64,000 nt of DNA from Streptomyces sp. DSM 110735 (GTDB taxonomy: Bacteria; Actinomycetota; Actinomycetes; Streptomycetales; Streptomycetaceae), in the NCBI RefSeq assembly GCF_016482685.1, contig NZ_JACYHF010000001.1, positions 310,001 to 374,000 of the forward strand, in the 5' to 3' direction. Below the pieces are notes generated by a model that made no database searches, was not told the origin of the DNA, and saw only the letters and a program-made list of their open reading frames with translations. Shown here piece after piece: positions 26,559-35,472 of the stretch; the stretch's first letter is position 1, and every line of letters begins with the position of its first letter. The position numbers were made by a program, and so were the translations under genes.

Positions 26559-27622
26559 TGGCGCGCTTCCACCCGCTCCTGGTGGCCGAGGTCGAGCGGC
26601 TCACCGACGACTCGGTCTCGCTGACCTTCGCCGTGCCGCCCGAACTGCGCGAGGAGTACCGGCACAAGGCCGGTCAGCATCTCACGCTGCGCCGCCGCGC
26701 CGACGGCGTGGACGTCCGCCGCACCTACTCGATCTGCTCCCCGGCCCCCGACCCGGCAGGCGAGGGTCCGGGCACGCTGCGGGTGGGGGTGCGCCTGGTC
26801 GACGGCGGGGCGTTCTCCACGTACGCGCTGAAGGAGATCGGCGTCGGTGACGTGCTGGAGGTCATGACCCCGGCCGGCCGTTTCACGCTGGACCCGGCGC
26901 CGGGTCTGTTCGCGGCGGTGGTCGGCGGCAGCGGCATCACCCCGGTGCTGTCCATCGCCGCCACGCTGCTGGCCCGCGAGCCCTCGGCCCGCTTCTGCCT
27001 GATACGCAGCGACCGCACAGCCGCCTCGACGATGTTCCTGGAGGAGGTCGCGGATCTGAAGGACCGGTACCCGGAGCGGTTCCAGTTGGTCACCGTGCTC
27101 TCCCGCGAGGAGCAGCAGGCGGGTCTGCCGTCCGGCCGCCTCGACCGGGCCCGGCTCGCGGAGCTGCTGCCCGCGCTGCTGCCGGTGGACCGGGTGGCGG
27201 GCTGGTTCCTGTGCGGACCCTACGGCCTGGTGGAGGGCGCCGAGCGGGCCCTGCACGGTCTTGGCGTGGACCGTACCCGCGTCCACCAGGAGATCTTCCA
27301 CGTGGACGAGGGACCCGTCCCGGCGGCGGTGATACCGGCGGCAACGCACAGCACCGTGACCGCGCGACTCGACGGTCGTGCCGGGACCTGGCCGGTCGCG
27401 GAGGGGGAGTCCCTGCTGGACACGGTCCTGCGCAACCGCTCGGACGCGCCCTACGCCTGCAAGGGCGGCGTCTGCGGCACCTGCCGGGCCCTGCTGGTGA
27501 CCGGTGAGGTCCGCATGGACCGCAACTTCGCCCTGGAACCGGAGGAGACCGAGGCGGGCTATGTGCTGGCCTGCCAGTCCCACCCGCTGACGGCGAAGGT
27601 GGAACTGGACTTCGACCGATAG
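26558..27622 (+). CDS. paaE: phenylacetyl-CoA epoxidase reductase PaaE
   Basis: 354 residues. FAD/NAD(P)-binding reductase domain (RRTYSICSP; GSGITPVLSIAATLL; WFLCGPYGLV) fused to a C-terminal plant-type [2Fe-2S] ferredoxin with CKGGVCGTCRALL and a final Cys in YVLACQSHP. It passes electrons from NADPH to PaaA. AAGGAG lies 5 nt before ATG 26558, which overlaps the paaD stop (TGATG). Confidence 0.94.
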   Translation: MARFHPLLVAEVERLTDDSVSLTFAVPPELREEYRHKAGQHLTLRRRADGVDVRRTYSICSPAPDPAGEGPGTLRVGVRLVDGGAFSTYALKEIGVGDVLEVMTPAGRFTLDPAPGLFAAVVGGSGITPVLSIAATLLAREPSARFCLIRSDRTAASTMFLEEVADLKDRYPERFQLVTVLSREEQQAGLPSGRLDRARLAELLPALLPVDRVAGWFLCGPYGLVEGAERALHGLGVDRTRVHQEIFHVDEGPVPAAVIPAATHSTVTARLDGRAGTWPVAEGESLLDTVLRNRSDAPYACKGGVCGTCRALLVTGEVRMDRNFALEPEETEAGYVLACQSHPLTAKVELDFDR

Positions 27623-27623
27623 G

Positions 27624-27639
27624 GACCGCGCCCGCGGTC
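27624..27639. terminator. short hairpin between convergent paaE and rhodanese genes
   Basis: GACCGC pairs with GCGGTC around GCCC. It is only 6 bp, so the terminator call is modest. Confidence 0.4.
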
Positions 27640-27665
27640 AGAAGAGAAACGGGCCGCGACGGCGG

Positions 27666-28013
27666 TTAGACGACGAAGCCGTCCTTGCCGTCGTCGGTCA
27701 CCACGGGACGGCCGGACGCCTGCCAGACCTGCATGCCGCCGTCGACGTTCACGGCGTCGATGCCCTGCTGGACCAGGTACATGGTGACCTGCGCCGAGCG
27801 ACCGCCGGAGCGGCAGACCACGTGGACGCGGCCGTCCTGCGGGGCCGCCTCGGTCAGCTCGCCGTAGCGGGCCACGAAGTCGCTCATCGGGATGTGCAGG
27901 GCGCCCTCGGCGTGGCCCGCACGCCACTCGTCGTCCTCGCGGACGTCCAGCAGGAAGTCGTCGTCCTTGAGGTCCGCGACCGCGACGGTGGGCACACCAG
28001 CTCCGAAATTCAT
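27666..28013 (-). CDS. single-domain rhodanese-like sulfurtransferase
   Basis: 115 residues, the length of a lone rhodanese domain. Start of fold: LKDDDFLLDVREDDEWRAGHAEGALHIPM. Active-site loop: VVCRSGGRSAQV, with the catalytic Cys present. It likely transfers sulfane sulfur or serves as a sulfur carrier in the cytoplasm; the physiological partner is unknown. Confidence 0.9.
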   Translation of the reverse strand: MNFGAGVPTVAVADLKDDDFLLDVREDDEWRAGHAEGALHIPMSDFVARYGELTEAAPQDGRVHVVCRSGGRSAQVTMYLVQQGIDAVNVDGGMQVWQASGRPVVTDDGKDGFVV

Positions 28014-28036
28014 GTCCCCGACGCTACCCGAAGCAT

Positions 28037-28062
28037 GCTCCGGCGCACTCCCGCGCCGGAGC
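28037..28062. terminator. terminator hairpin after J-domain gene
   Basis: Perfect 10-bp stem (28037-28046 with 28053-28062) with a 6-nt loop. It lies just past the stop of the leftward J-domain gene and before the rhodanese start. Confidence 0.8.
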
Positions 28063-28068
28063 GGGCGC

Positions 28069-28881
28069 TCATTCCTGGGTCAGCAGGGCGGCGAGGTCGT
28101 TCTCGCGGTGCTGGATGTCGCTCCTGAGGCGCTCGGCGATCTCCTCCAGGAGGCTGTCCGGGTCGTCCGGGGCCAGGCGCAGCATCCCCGCGATCGCGCC
28201 GTCCTCCAGTTCGCGCGCGACCAGGGTGAGCAGTTCCTTGCGCTGGCTCAGCCACTCCAGGCGGGCGTACAGCTCGTCGGCGGGGCTGGGCTGCCGCTCG
28301 GGCGGCACCGGGCCCGCGGCCCACTCCGCTGCCAGCTCCTGGAGCAGCTTCTCGTCGCCGCGGGCGTAGGCGGCGTTGACGCGGGTGATGAACTCCTCGC
28401 GCCGCTTGCGCTCGTTCTCCTCCTGCGCGAGGTCCGGGTGAGCCTTGCGGGCCAGCTCGCGGTAGAGCTTGCGGGCCTCCTCGCTGGGGCGCACCCGCTC
28501 GGGCGGCCGGACGGCCTGGTCGGTGAGCATCGCGGCCGCCTCGGGGAACAGACCGTGGCCGTCCATCCAGCCGTGCATCAGCTCCTCGACGCCCGGTATC
28601 TGCTGGAGGGCGGCGCGGGCCTCCTCGGCGCGGCGGATGTCCTCGGGGTCCTGCGTCTGGGCGGCGCGCGCCTCGGCGATGCGGGCGTCCAGCTCCTCGA
28701 TGCGGGCATAGAGGGGACCGAGCCGCTGCTCGTGCAGCCGGGCGAAGTTCTCGACCTCGACGCGGAAGGTCTCCACGGCGATCTCGTACTCGATCAACGC
28801 CTGTTCGGCGGCGCGCACGGCCTTTTCCAGCCGTTCCTCGGGCCGCGATGCCTTGGACTGCTCAGCTTCCGGGGTCGTCAC
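28069..28881 (-). CDS. J-domain-containing protein with N-terminal coiled coil
   Basis: 270 residues. Residues ~15-95 are strongly helical and charged, likely a coiled coil (EKAVRAAEQALIEYEIAVET, RIEELDARIAEARAAQ). A compact J domain follows (~135-185): EARKLYRELARKAHPDLAQEENERKRREEF, with the HPD tripeptide that stimulates DnaK ATPase. No G/F region or zinc fingers, so it is not DnaJ itself. Probably a DnaK co-chaperone for a specific client. Single-gene unit with its own terminator. Confidence 0.78.
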   Translation of the reverse strand: MTTPEAEQSKASRPEERLEKAVRAAEQALIEYEIAVETFRVEVENFARLHEQRLGPLYARIEELDARIAEARAAQTQDPEDIRRAEEARAALQQIPGVEELMHGWMDGHGLFPEAAAMLTDQAVRPPERVRPSEEARKLYRELARKAHPDLAQEENERKRREEFITRVNAAYARGDEKLLQELAAEWAAGPVPPERQPSPADELYARLEWLSQRKELLTLVARELEDGAIAGMLRLAPDDPDSLLEEIAERLRSDIQHRENDLAALLTQE

Positions 28882-29011
28882 CCGACCAGCCTAGGCCACG
28901 GCCGGTCCGGCACACCCCCGACGACCGCACCGACCACACCAACCACACCAGCCGCACCTCCGGGACGGTCGCACCCGACCGCCCGCGCCCGACCGTCCGC
29001 GCCCGTCCGCC

Positions 29012-29476
29012 TCAGCCCTCCGGGCAGGCGGCAGGCACCCATTCCGCCTCCAGGTCCTGGCAGGCGACCACCAGGGTGCCGGGGCGGCAGGCGAGTTCAT
29101 GGGTGCAGCCGCCGGGGCGCGGCAGGATCTCGTCGAGGATCACGTCGCCGAGGGAGGCGGGGTCGCAGACGCCGAGGACGTCCGACTGGAAGCGGGAGAC
29201 GCCCTTGTAGCGGACGACCAGGTCCTCGTCGTGGCGGAAGCAGTTGTGGCGGAAGCGGATCTCCACGTCGCCGTCGCCGGTGCGGCGCACCCGGGCGGGC
29301 AGGAGATCGCTGACACAGCGTCTGTCGCCGGGGTCGTAGTGCGCGGGGTCGGTCGCGAACGCGCGGGCGCCCGGCGGCAGTCCGGCCGCGATACCCGGCA
29401 GCCTGGCCAGATAGGGCCGCGCGTCGGCGGACACCGGCTCCTCGCCCGCGCCACCGCTCAGTTCGACGTACTTCAC
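29012..29476 (-). CDS. conserved hypothetical protein, cysteine-containing
   Basis: 154 residues; I do not recognise the family. Six cysteines (RRCVSD, NCFRHDED, GVCDPAS, GGCTHELAC and AACPEG regions) and a mostly beta-like, soluble middle part (VEIRFRHNCFRHDEDLVVRYKG). No signal peptide or membrane span. GTG 29476 is weakly supported; GGGG lies ~9 nt upstream. It follows the DUF2252 gene by 37 bp in the same direction and may share its transcript. Confidence 0.55.
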   Translation of the reverse strand: MKYVELSGGAGEEPVSADARPYLARLPGIAAGLPPGARAFATDPAHYDPGDRRCVSDLLPARVRRTGDGDVEIRFRHNCFRHDEDLVVRYKGVSRFQSDVLGVCDPASLGDVILDEILPRPGGCTHELACRPGTLVVACQDLEAEWVPAACPEG

Positions 29477-29513
29477 GTCATCACCCCGGCCCCCGGCTGC
29501 CCGGCATCGACGA

Positions 29514-30950
29514 TCACACTCCCGCTTCTGCCGCGATCCGCCCGGACCGCACCGCGGACAGCAGCCGCGCGTGGTCGGCCTCGGTGAGATCGGCGTAGGC
29601 GACGGAGAAGGCGGCGACAGCCTCGTCCAGCTCCTCGTTCTTGCCGCAGTAACCGGCGATCACGCGCGGGTCGGCGCTGTGGGAGTGGGCGCGGGCCAGC
29701 AGGGCGCCGGTCATGCGGCCGTAGTCGTCGAGCTGGTCGGCGGCGAGCGCGGCCGGGTCGACGCTGCCCTTGCGGTTGCGGAACTGCCGTACCTGGAAAG
29801 GACGTCCGTCGACCGTCGTCCAGCCCAGCAGGATGTCGCTGACGACCTGCATCCGCTTCTGGCCGAGCACCACGCGCCGTCCCTCGTGCTCCACCGGCGC
29901 CACCGGGAAGCCCGCCTCGGGCAGATGCGGGAGCAGCGCGGAGGGGCGGGCCTCCTTGACCTGGAGGACGAGCGGCTCGCCCCGATGGTCGAGGAGCAGG
30001 ACGACATAGGAGCGAGTGCCCACGCTGCCCGTGCCGACCACGCGGAAGGCGACGTCGTGCACGGCGTGCCGGGCCAGCAGCGGGAGCCGGTCCGCCGAGA
30101 GCGTCGACAGATAGGGCTCCAGGGAACCGGCGACGGCGGCGGCCTCGGCGTCCGGCACGCGGCGCAGCACCGGGGGAGCGTCCACGAAGCGGCGCCCGCC
30201 CTCGGGCGTCTCCTCGGTCGACTTGGCGGCGAACCGCCCGCTGGTGTTGGCCCGCGCCTTCTCCGCGACCCGCTCCAGGGTGCCGAGCAGGTCGTGGGCG
30301 TCGGTGTGGGAGACCAGCTCCTCGTCCGCGATGGCGTTCCAGGCGTCCAGCGCGGGCAGCCTGGCCAGCAGCCGCATGGTGCGCCGGTAGGCGCCCACGG
30401 CATCCCGGGCGGCGGCACGGCAGGTGTCCTCGTCGGCACCGGCCTCGCGTCCGGCCAGCACCAGCGAGGTGGCGAGCCGCTTCAGGTCCCACTCCCAGGG
30501 ACCGTGCACCGTCTCGTCGAAGTCGTTGAGGTCGATGACCAGGCCGCCCCTGGCGTCGCCGTACAGACCGAAGTTGGCCGCGTGGGCGTCGCCGCATATC
30601 TGCGCGCCGATCCCGGTGACGGGGGTGCGCGCCAGGTCGTACGCCATGAGCCCGGCCGAGCCGCGCAGGAAGGCGAACGGCGTCGCGGCCATCCGCCCCA
30701 CCCGGATCGGCGTCAGCTCGGGTATCCGCCCGGCGTTGGACTCCACCACGGCGTCGACGGCGTCCGGACGCTCCGCGTCGACCTCCAGCGTGCGGTGGGC
30801 TTCGCGCGGCACCCGCTCGCGCAGCGCCTTGCCCCCGGCCTTGGCCGAACCGCTCGGCGGCCACTGGGCGAACCCGCGTATCCGGGGCAGCCTGGCCACG
30901 GTCTCCTCGCCGTCCGGCCCGGACACCACGTCCGCACCCGCTCCGGTCAC
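29514..30950 (-). CDS. DUF2252-family protein (kinase-like fold)
   Basis: 478 residues. Family signature: GDAHAANFGLYGDARGGLVIDLNDFDETVHGPWEWDLKRLATSL, where GDAHxxNFG and DxNDFD resemble the catalytic and metal loops of APH-type kinases. It also has VVGTGSVGTRSYVVLL. Enzymatic activity is not established for this family. GTG 30950 has GGGGAGG 7-8 nt upstream. Upstream (30951-31144) lie one perfect and one near DnaA box. Confidence 0.85.
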   Translation of the reverse strand: MTGAGADVVSGPDGEETVARLPRIRGFAQWPPSGSAKAGGKALRERVPREAHRTLEVDAERPDAVDAVVESNAGRIPELTPIRVGRMAATPFAFLRGSAGLMAYDLARTPVTGIGAQICGDAHAANFGLYGDARGGLVIDLNDFDETVHGPWEWDLKRLATSLVLAGREAGADEDTCRAAARDAVGAYRRTMRLLARLPALDAWNAIADEELVSHTDAHDLLGTLERVAEKARANTSGRFAAKSTEETPEGGRRFVDAPPVLRRVPDAEAAAVAGSLEPYLSTLSADRLPLLARHAVHDVAFRVVGTGSVGTRSYVVLLLDHRGEPLVLQVKEARPSALLPHLPEAGFPVAPVEHEGRRVVLGQKRMQVVSDILLGWTTVDGRPFQVRQFRNRKGSVDPAALAADQLDDYGRMTGALLARAHSHSADPRVIAGYCGKNEELDEAVAAFSVAYADLTEADHARLLSAVRSGRIAAEAGV

Positions 30951-31054
30951 CCCGACCGCCTCCCCCGCACACCGATCCCTCGCGCTCCCGCACGAGCGCT
31001 TCGAACATCAACTCGTGCAGACCGTACATGCGGCGACGTGATCGCGTCAGACCC

Positions 31055-31081
31055 TGTGGACAACTCGTCGGTTGTGGACAC
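31055..31081. promoter_or_regulatory. pair of DnaA boxes, one perfect
   Basis: TGTGGACAA (31055-31063) is a perfect box on the minus strand; TGTGGACAC (31073-31081) has one mismatch. Both are in the intergenic region between DUF2252 and MATE genes. Confidence 0.55.
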
Positions 31082-31144
31082 GGACCTGTCCCGACCGGAA
31101 CGAACCCACCGACCCGCCAACGGACTTCGCGTCACGCCACCCCG

Positions 31145-32623
31145 TCACACACCCCTCCCGCCCCCGGCGGAGCCACCCCTCGGTCGCACCCACTTCCAGA
31201 ACATCAGCGCCGTCATCCCCCACTGCACCCCCGTACCGAGGCTCATCGACAGCCACACCCCGCGCACTCCCAGCCCGCCCACCGAACTCAGCCAGTGCGC
31301 CAGCGGGAGCTGCACACACGCGCCCACCGCCGTCACCCACAGCAGCGCGCGAGCACGTCCGCCGCCCATGAACACCCCGCCCGGTCCGACGACTCCGGCG
31401 AGCGCCACCAGATACGGCAGCAGGAACCACAGCAGCACGGAACCGGAATCGACGACGCCGTCCGCGCTCGTGAAGAACCCCGTCACCACGCGCCCGCAGA
31501 GCGCGAGCACCAGCCCCGCACCCGCCCCCACCAGCACGGCGAGCAGCCCGCTCTGCACCCCGATCACCCGGTCGGCCACCAGCCCCGCGCCCCGCGCCCG
31601 GGCCGTGAGGATGCCGCCCGCCTGACGCAGGGCGTAGAACGCCATGGTGACGAAGAGGATCACCTTGGTGCCGATGCCGTAGGCGGCGAGCGGGTCCTCG
31701 CCGAACCGCGCGACCATGCCCAGCAGAGCCGCGCCGATCCCCATGCGCAGCATGAAATCCCCCGACGCGGGCAGCCCGACACCCAGAACGCGCCGCAGCG
31801 CCCCGGTCCAGCCCAGCCCCGCACCTCTCTCCGTGCCGGACCCCACCCAGCGCCCCGCAGTCACCTCCAGCACCACACCCCGCCTGCGCCACAGCAGCAC
31901 CAGACTCACGCCGAGAGCGACCGCCCGCCCGAGCACCGTCCCCAGCGCGGCTCCCCGCACCCCCAGCGCGGGCAGCGCCCCCACCCCGTAGATCAGCAAC
32001 GGGTCCAGGAGCAGCACGCACCCGTTGGCGATCAGCGCGGTCCGCATCGGTGTCCTGGTGTCCCCGAGCCCCTTGAAGATGCCGTCCACGACGTTCTGCG
32101 CGAAGAAGACGGCGAGCCCGGGAAAGGAGACGGAGAGGAACTCGCCCACCAGGTGCCGCACTTCGCCCGCGCCCCCGCCCACCAGCAGCCCCGCCACCTC
32201 GCCACGGAAGAGGAAGCCGCCCCCGGCGACCACGACCGTGACGACCAGCCACAGCACACCGACCGCCTTGATCACGGGTGGAATTTCAGCCAATCTTCCA
32301 GCCCCGACCGCATCCGCGAGCACCATGGTGACGCCGGTGCCGGCCATGAGGATGACCCCGAGCAGCAGGTTCTCCAGCGTCCCGGCGGCGGCCACCGCGC
32401 CGACCGCCGCCCCGCCCAGGCGCGCCACCCAGAGCGTGTCCACGACGCCGACGACCACGCCGGACAGCAACTCGCAGTAGACCGGCAGCCCCAGCCCGAG
32501 CAGCGCCCGCCGGACCTCCGCCGGACCGAGCGCCTCCGCCGGACCGAGCGCCCCCGCCCCGCCGGACCCCACCGCCGTACCGCCGCCACGCACAGCAGCC
32601 CGTCCCGATCCCCCGAACCGCAC
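31145..32623 (-). CDS. MATE-family multidrug/Na+ antiporter
   Basis: 492 residues with twelve hydrophobic segments in two halves, as in DinF/NorM-type MATE exporters. First-half signature: LGLPVYCELLSGVVVGVVDTLWVARLGGAAVGAV and LGDTRTPMRTALIANG. Second half: GLPASGDFMLRMGIGAALL, AYGIGTKVILFV. It likely exports toxic compounds in exchange for H+ or Na+. GTG 32623 with GGGGGGAG 5 nt upstream was chosen. Divergent from padR across an inverted-repeat operator. Confidence 0.88.
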   Translation of the reverse strand: MRFGGSGRAAVRGGGTAVGSGGAGALGPAEALGPAEVRRALLGLGLPVYCELLSGVVVGVVDTLWVARLGGAAVGAVAAAGTLENLLLGVILMAGTGVTMVLADAVGAGRLAEIPPVIKAVGVLWLVVTVVVAGGGFLFRGEVAGLLVGGGAGEVRHLVGEFLSVSFPGLAVFFAQNVVDGIFKGLGDTRTPMRTALIANGCVLLLDPLLIYGVGALPALGVRGAALGTVLGRAVALGVSLVLLWRRRGVVLEVTAGRWVGSGTERGAGLGWTGALRRVLGVGLPASGDFMLRMGIGAALLGMVARFGEDPLAAYGIGTKVILFVTMAFYALRQAGGILTARARGAGLVADRVIGVQSGLLAVLVGAGAGLVLALCGRVVTGFFTSADGVVDSGSVLLWFLLPYLVALAGVVGPGGVFMGGGRARALLWVTAVGACVQLPLAHWLSSVGGLGVRGVWLSMSLGTGVQWGMTALMFWKWVRPRGGSAGGGRGV

Positions 32624-32679
32624 CAGAACTCCCCCCAAACCCACCGGAAAACAGCCCAGTTGATCCCGGGCGCCAAGGA

Positions 32680-32716
32680 GGCTACCTCGATTAGTGACAC
32701 TCGAATAGAGGTAGCC
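32680..32716. promoter_or_regulatory. operator-like inverted repeat between MATE and PadR genes
   Basis: 13-bp arms at 32680-32692 and 32704-32716 match at 12 of 13 positions around an 11-bp spacer. The spacer overlaps a smaller palindrome, AGTG-A-CACT (32693-32701). It lies 57 bp upstream of the MATE start and 39 bp upstream of padR. The encoded PadR protein is the obvious candidate binder. Confidence 0.68.
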
Positions 32717-32755
32717 CACACTGAGAGACGCCCGAACCTCCCGCGAAGGACCCCC

Positions 32756-33289
32756 GTGCTGCCCCTCTCGATCCTCGGTTTCCTGGCGGAACGCCCGCTG
32801 CACGCCTACGAGTTGCGCCGCCGCATCTCCGATCTGATCGGCCACAACCGCCCGGTCAGCGACGGCGCGCTCTACCCGGCCGTCAACCGCCTCCGCCAGG
32901 CCGGGCACGTCGAACGCCGGGCCGAGCCGGGCGAGAGCGCGCCCACCCGGCAGGTGCTGCGGATCACGTCCTCCGGCCGCGCCGAGCTGCTGCGCAGGCT
33001 GACCGAGCCGAAGGAGACCGAGATCACGGACGGCGGCGCCTTCTTCACCCTGCTCGCCTTCCTCGGCCAGGTCCCGGACCCCGCCCGCCGAGCCGCCGTC
33101 CTGCGCCGACGGCTCGACTTCCTGACCGCCCCGGCCGGCTTCTTCACCCGCTCCGGACAGCCGGTACGCATCAAGGACGAGGAGGACCCCTACCGCAGGG
33201 GAATGCTGATCATGGCTCGCGCGGCCCAGCGGGCGGAACGGGCATGGCTGGAGGAAACGCTCCGCGAACTGGAGACGAAGCTCCCCTGA
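32756..33289 (+). CDS. PadR-family transcriptional regulator
   Basis: 177 residues. PadR winged helix at the N-terminus (LPLSILGFLAERPLHAYELRRRISDLI, VSDGALYPAVNRLRQAGHVERRAEPGE) followed by a helical dimerisation tail (AQRAERAWLEETLRELETKL). GTG 32756 follows GAAGGA by 5 nt. PadR proteins typically repress a neighbouring exporter and release on ligand; here the divergent MATE transporter fits that role. Confidence 0.88.
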   Translation: MLPLSILGFLAERPLHAYELRRRISDLIGHNRPVSDGALYPAVNRLRQAGHVERRAEPGESAPTRQVLRITSSGRAELLRRLTEPKETEITDGGAFFTLLAFLGQVPDPARRAAVLRRRLDFLTAPAGFFTRSGQPVRIKDEEDPYRRGMLIMARAAQRAERAWLEETLRELETKLP

Positions 33290-33337
33290 GGGCGAATCGA
33301 AGAAGGCGCCCGCAGTGCTGAGACGTTACTCACAGAA

Positions 33338-33365
33338 GCCCTGCGCGGCGGCTCCCCCGCAGGGC
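33338..33365. terminator. hairpin downstream of padR
   Basis: GCCCTGCG (33338-33345) pairs with CGCAGGGC (33358-33365); 12-nt loop. Confidence 0.55.
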
Positions 33366-33454
33366 GCGACGCGAAGCCGCTCGAAGCGAACGCACGTGAC
33401 CCGCGGCACCTCGGAGCGAACCCGAGACGGCGTCACCACCGGCCCCGGACACGA

Positions 33455-33490
33455 CAATGGGCGGCACCGTTTTCACGATGCCGCCCATTG
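33455..33490 (-). terminator. terminator of tRNA-Leu
   Basis: Perfect 12-bp stem (33455-33466 with 33479-33490), T-rich 12-nt loop, only 5 nt beyond the tRNA 3' end. Confidence 0.85.
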
Positions 33491-33495
33491 GACTG

Positions 33496-33579
33496 TGCGC
33501 GAGGGGGGAGTTGAACCCCCACGCCCTTTCGGGCACTGGAACCTGAATCCAGCGCGTCTGCCTATTCCGCCACCCGCGC
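33496..33579 (-). tRNA. tRNA-Leu (anticodon CAG)
   Basis: The 84-nt minus-strand sequence folds as a class II tRNA. The acceptor GCGCGGG pairs with CTCGCGC and discriminator A follows. The anticodon stem CTGGA/TCCAG holds loop TTCAGGT with anticodon CAG. The long variable arm (GTGCCCGAAAGGGCGT) and TTCAACT T-loop are clear. CCA is not encoded. Confidence 0.95.
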
Positions 33580-34076
33580 ATTGGGTGTGTCTTCCGTTTC
33601 CGGCCCTTTCGGGCTGGCCCCTTCCGACATCGAGAACATTAGCACGCCGTCCGGGGTGGATTCACATCCCTTCCCGCGACCCCCTCCACCACCCCTCACC
33701 AGCGCACCTGTCCCTCACGAGGGCACACGCGCTCCCTCCCGTCCCGCCCGGCGCGACCCGACGCGCCGCCTCCCGCACGCCCGCACCGGCTCCCCCGTCC
33801 CGCCCGGCCCGGTCTTCCCGCACGGAGATGCCTTGTTCAGGTATCAACCTCGTACCGGTCCGGCCCGTCTTATCCACAGGGGGACCGGGCTCACCGCCAC
33901 GTGCGGGACACTGGAGCCGAGCCGCCTCTACGATCCTTGCCTCAAGGAGTTCAGAAGGGGGCGGCTGGGGGAACCGGCTGATTGCCGGGCGCGTAGATAC
34001 GATCAGTAAGCGGTACGGGCCGAGCGGCGGGTACCGAGCACGGCAAGCAGTACGGCAGCGACGGAGGAGGTGCCCC
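33580..34076. other. 497-bp intergenic region between tRNA-Leu and fhaA
   Basis: No gene seen. It holds a promoter candidate for the tRNA on the minus strand: TAATGT (33641-33636) with TGAATC 17 bp upstream. It also holds a perfect DnaA box TTATCCACA at 33870-33878. The ~200 bp before fhaA presumably carry the operon promoter. Confidence 0.5.
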
Positions 34077-34925
34077 GTGGGAGTCCTGAAGAAGTTCGAG
34101 CAGCGTCTCGAAGGTCTGGTCAACGGCACCTTCGCCAAGGTGTTCAAGTCCGAGGTCCAGCCGGTGGAGATCGCCGGCGCGCTCCAGCGCGAGTGCGACA
34201 ACAACGCCACGATCTGGAACCGCGACCGCACGGTCGTGCCCAACGACTTCATCGTGGAACTGAGCACACCCGACTTCGAGCGCCTCAGCCCCTACTCCGG
34301 ACAGCTCGGCGACGAGCTGGCCGGCATGGTGCGCGACTACGCCAAGCAGCAGCGCTACACCTTCATGGGCCCGATCAAGGTCAACCTGGAGAAGGCCGAG
34401 GACCTCGACACCGGTCTGTACCGGGTGCGCAGCCGCACCCTGGCCTCCTCCAGCAGCCAGCAGGCGCCCGGAGCCCCGCAGCCCGGCGGCCAGCCCCCGG
34501 CCGGCCCCCAGGGCGGCTACGGCTACCCGCCCGCCGCCGCCCCGCCCATGCCGTCCGCGCCGCCCCCCGGCGCCCGCCCCGGGGGCTACGGTTACCCGCA
34601 GCCCGCCACCCAGCGGCCCGCGGCCGCCCCCATGGGCGGCGGCCAGACCCGCTACTGGATCGAGATCAACGGCACCCGCCACCAGATCTCCCGCGCGACC
34701 CTCGTGCTCGGCCGCAGCACCGAGGCCGACGTGCGGATCGACGACCCCGGCGTCTCCCGCCGGCACTGCGAGATCCGGACCGGAACGCCCTCGACGATCC
34801 AGGATCTCGGCTCCACCAACGGCATCGTGGTGGACGGGCAGCACACCACCCGCGCTACGCTCCGCGACGGCTCGCGGATCGTCGTGGGCAGCACCACCGT
34901 TATCTATAGGCAAGCCGAAGGGTGA
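34077..34925 (+). CDS. fhaA: FhaA: DUF3662 and FHA-domain protein
   Basis: 282 residues. DUF3662 at ~1-115 (VLKKFEQRLEGLVNGTFAKVFKSEVQPVEIAGALQRE), a Pro/Gly/Tyr-rich linker (~125-190), then an FHA domain (~195-280) with LGRSTEADVRIDDPGVSRRHCEI and LGSTNGIVVDG, which binds phosphothreonine. In mycobacteria FhaA reads PknB phosphorylation and acts on lipid II synthesis and polar growth. GTG 34077 follows GGAGGAGG by 6 nt. First gene of the fhaA-fhaB-pstP-SEDS-pbpA-pknB operon. Confidence 0.95.
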   Translation: MGVLKKFEQRLEGLVNGTFAKVFKSEVQPVEIAGALQRECDNNATIWNRDRTVVPNDFIVELSTPDFERLSPYSGQLGDELAGMVRDYAKQQRYTFMGPIKVNLEKAEDLDTGLYRVRSRTLASSSSQQAPGAPQPGGQPPAGPQGGYGYPPAAAPPMPSAPPPGARPGGYGYPQPATQRPAAAPMGGGQTRYWIEINGTRHQISRATLVLGRSTEADVRIDDPGVSRRHCEIRTGTPSTIQDLGSTNGIVVDGQHTTRATLRDGSRIVVGSTTVIYRQAEG

Positions 34926-34935
34926 AGCGGGGGCA

Positions 34936-35472
34936 ATGTCAGAGCTGACCCTCACGGTCATGCGGCTGGGTTTCCTGGCCGTACTGTGGCTGTTCGTGAT
35001 CGTGGCCGTGCAGGTCATCCGCAGCGATCTGTTCGGTACGCGCGTCACCCAGCGCGGTGCGCGCCGGGAAGCGGCCCGCCCGCAGCAGGCCGCCCGCCAG
35101 CAGGCCGCGCCCCCGCAGCAGCGCGCCCAGCAGGGCCGCCGGGCCCAGCAGAGCGGCGGCGGCCGCCAGCGGCGCAACGCACCCAGCAAGCTCGTCGTGA
35201 CCGAGGGCACGCTGACCGGCACCACCGTCGCCCTCCAGGGCCAGACGATCACCCTGGGCCGCGCCCACGACTCCACGATCGTGCTGGACGACGACTACGC
35301 CTCCAGCAGACATGCCAGGATCTACCCGGACCGCGACGGTCAGTGGATCGTCGAGGACCTCGGCTCCACCAACGGCACATACCTGGACCGGTCCCGGCTG
35401 ACGACGCCCACGCCGATTTCGCTGGGAGCGCCGATCCGCATCGGCAAGACCGTCATCGAGCTGCGGAAGTAG
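34936..35472 (+). CDS. fhaB: FhaB: membrane-anchored FHA-domain protein
   Basis: 178 residues. N-terminal membrane span (LGFLAVLWLFVIVAVQVI), then a Gln/Arg/Ala-rich linker (~40-85) and an FHA domain with LGRAHDSTIVLDDDYASSRHARIY and LGSTNGTYLDRSRL. Corresponds to mycobacterial FhaB/FipA, a phosphothreonine reader linked to division. It begins 10 bp after fhaA. Confidence 0.93.
   Translation: MSELTLTVMRLGFLAVLWLFVIVAVQVIRSDLFGTRVTQRGARREAARPQQAARQQAAPPQQRAQQGRRAQQSGGGRQRRNAPSKLVVTEGTLTGTTVALQGQTITLGRAHDSTIVLDDDYASSRHARIYPDRDGQWIVEDLGSTNGTYLDRSRLTTPTPISLGAPIRIGKTVIELRK

Noticed and set aside
31028..32755. Long forward frame preceding padR
   Set aside because: It is antisense to the MATE gene, rich in His/Pro/Arg, and crosses the divergent operator; padR begins at GTG 32756.
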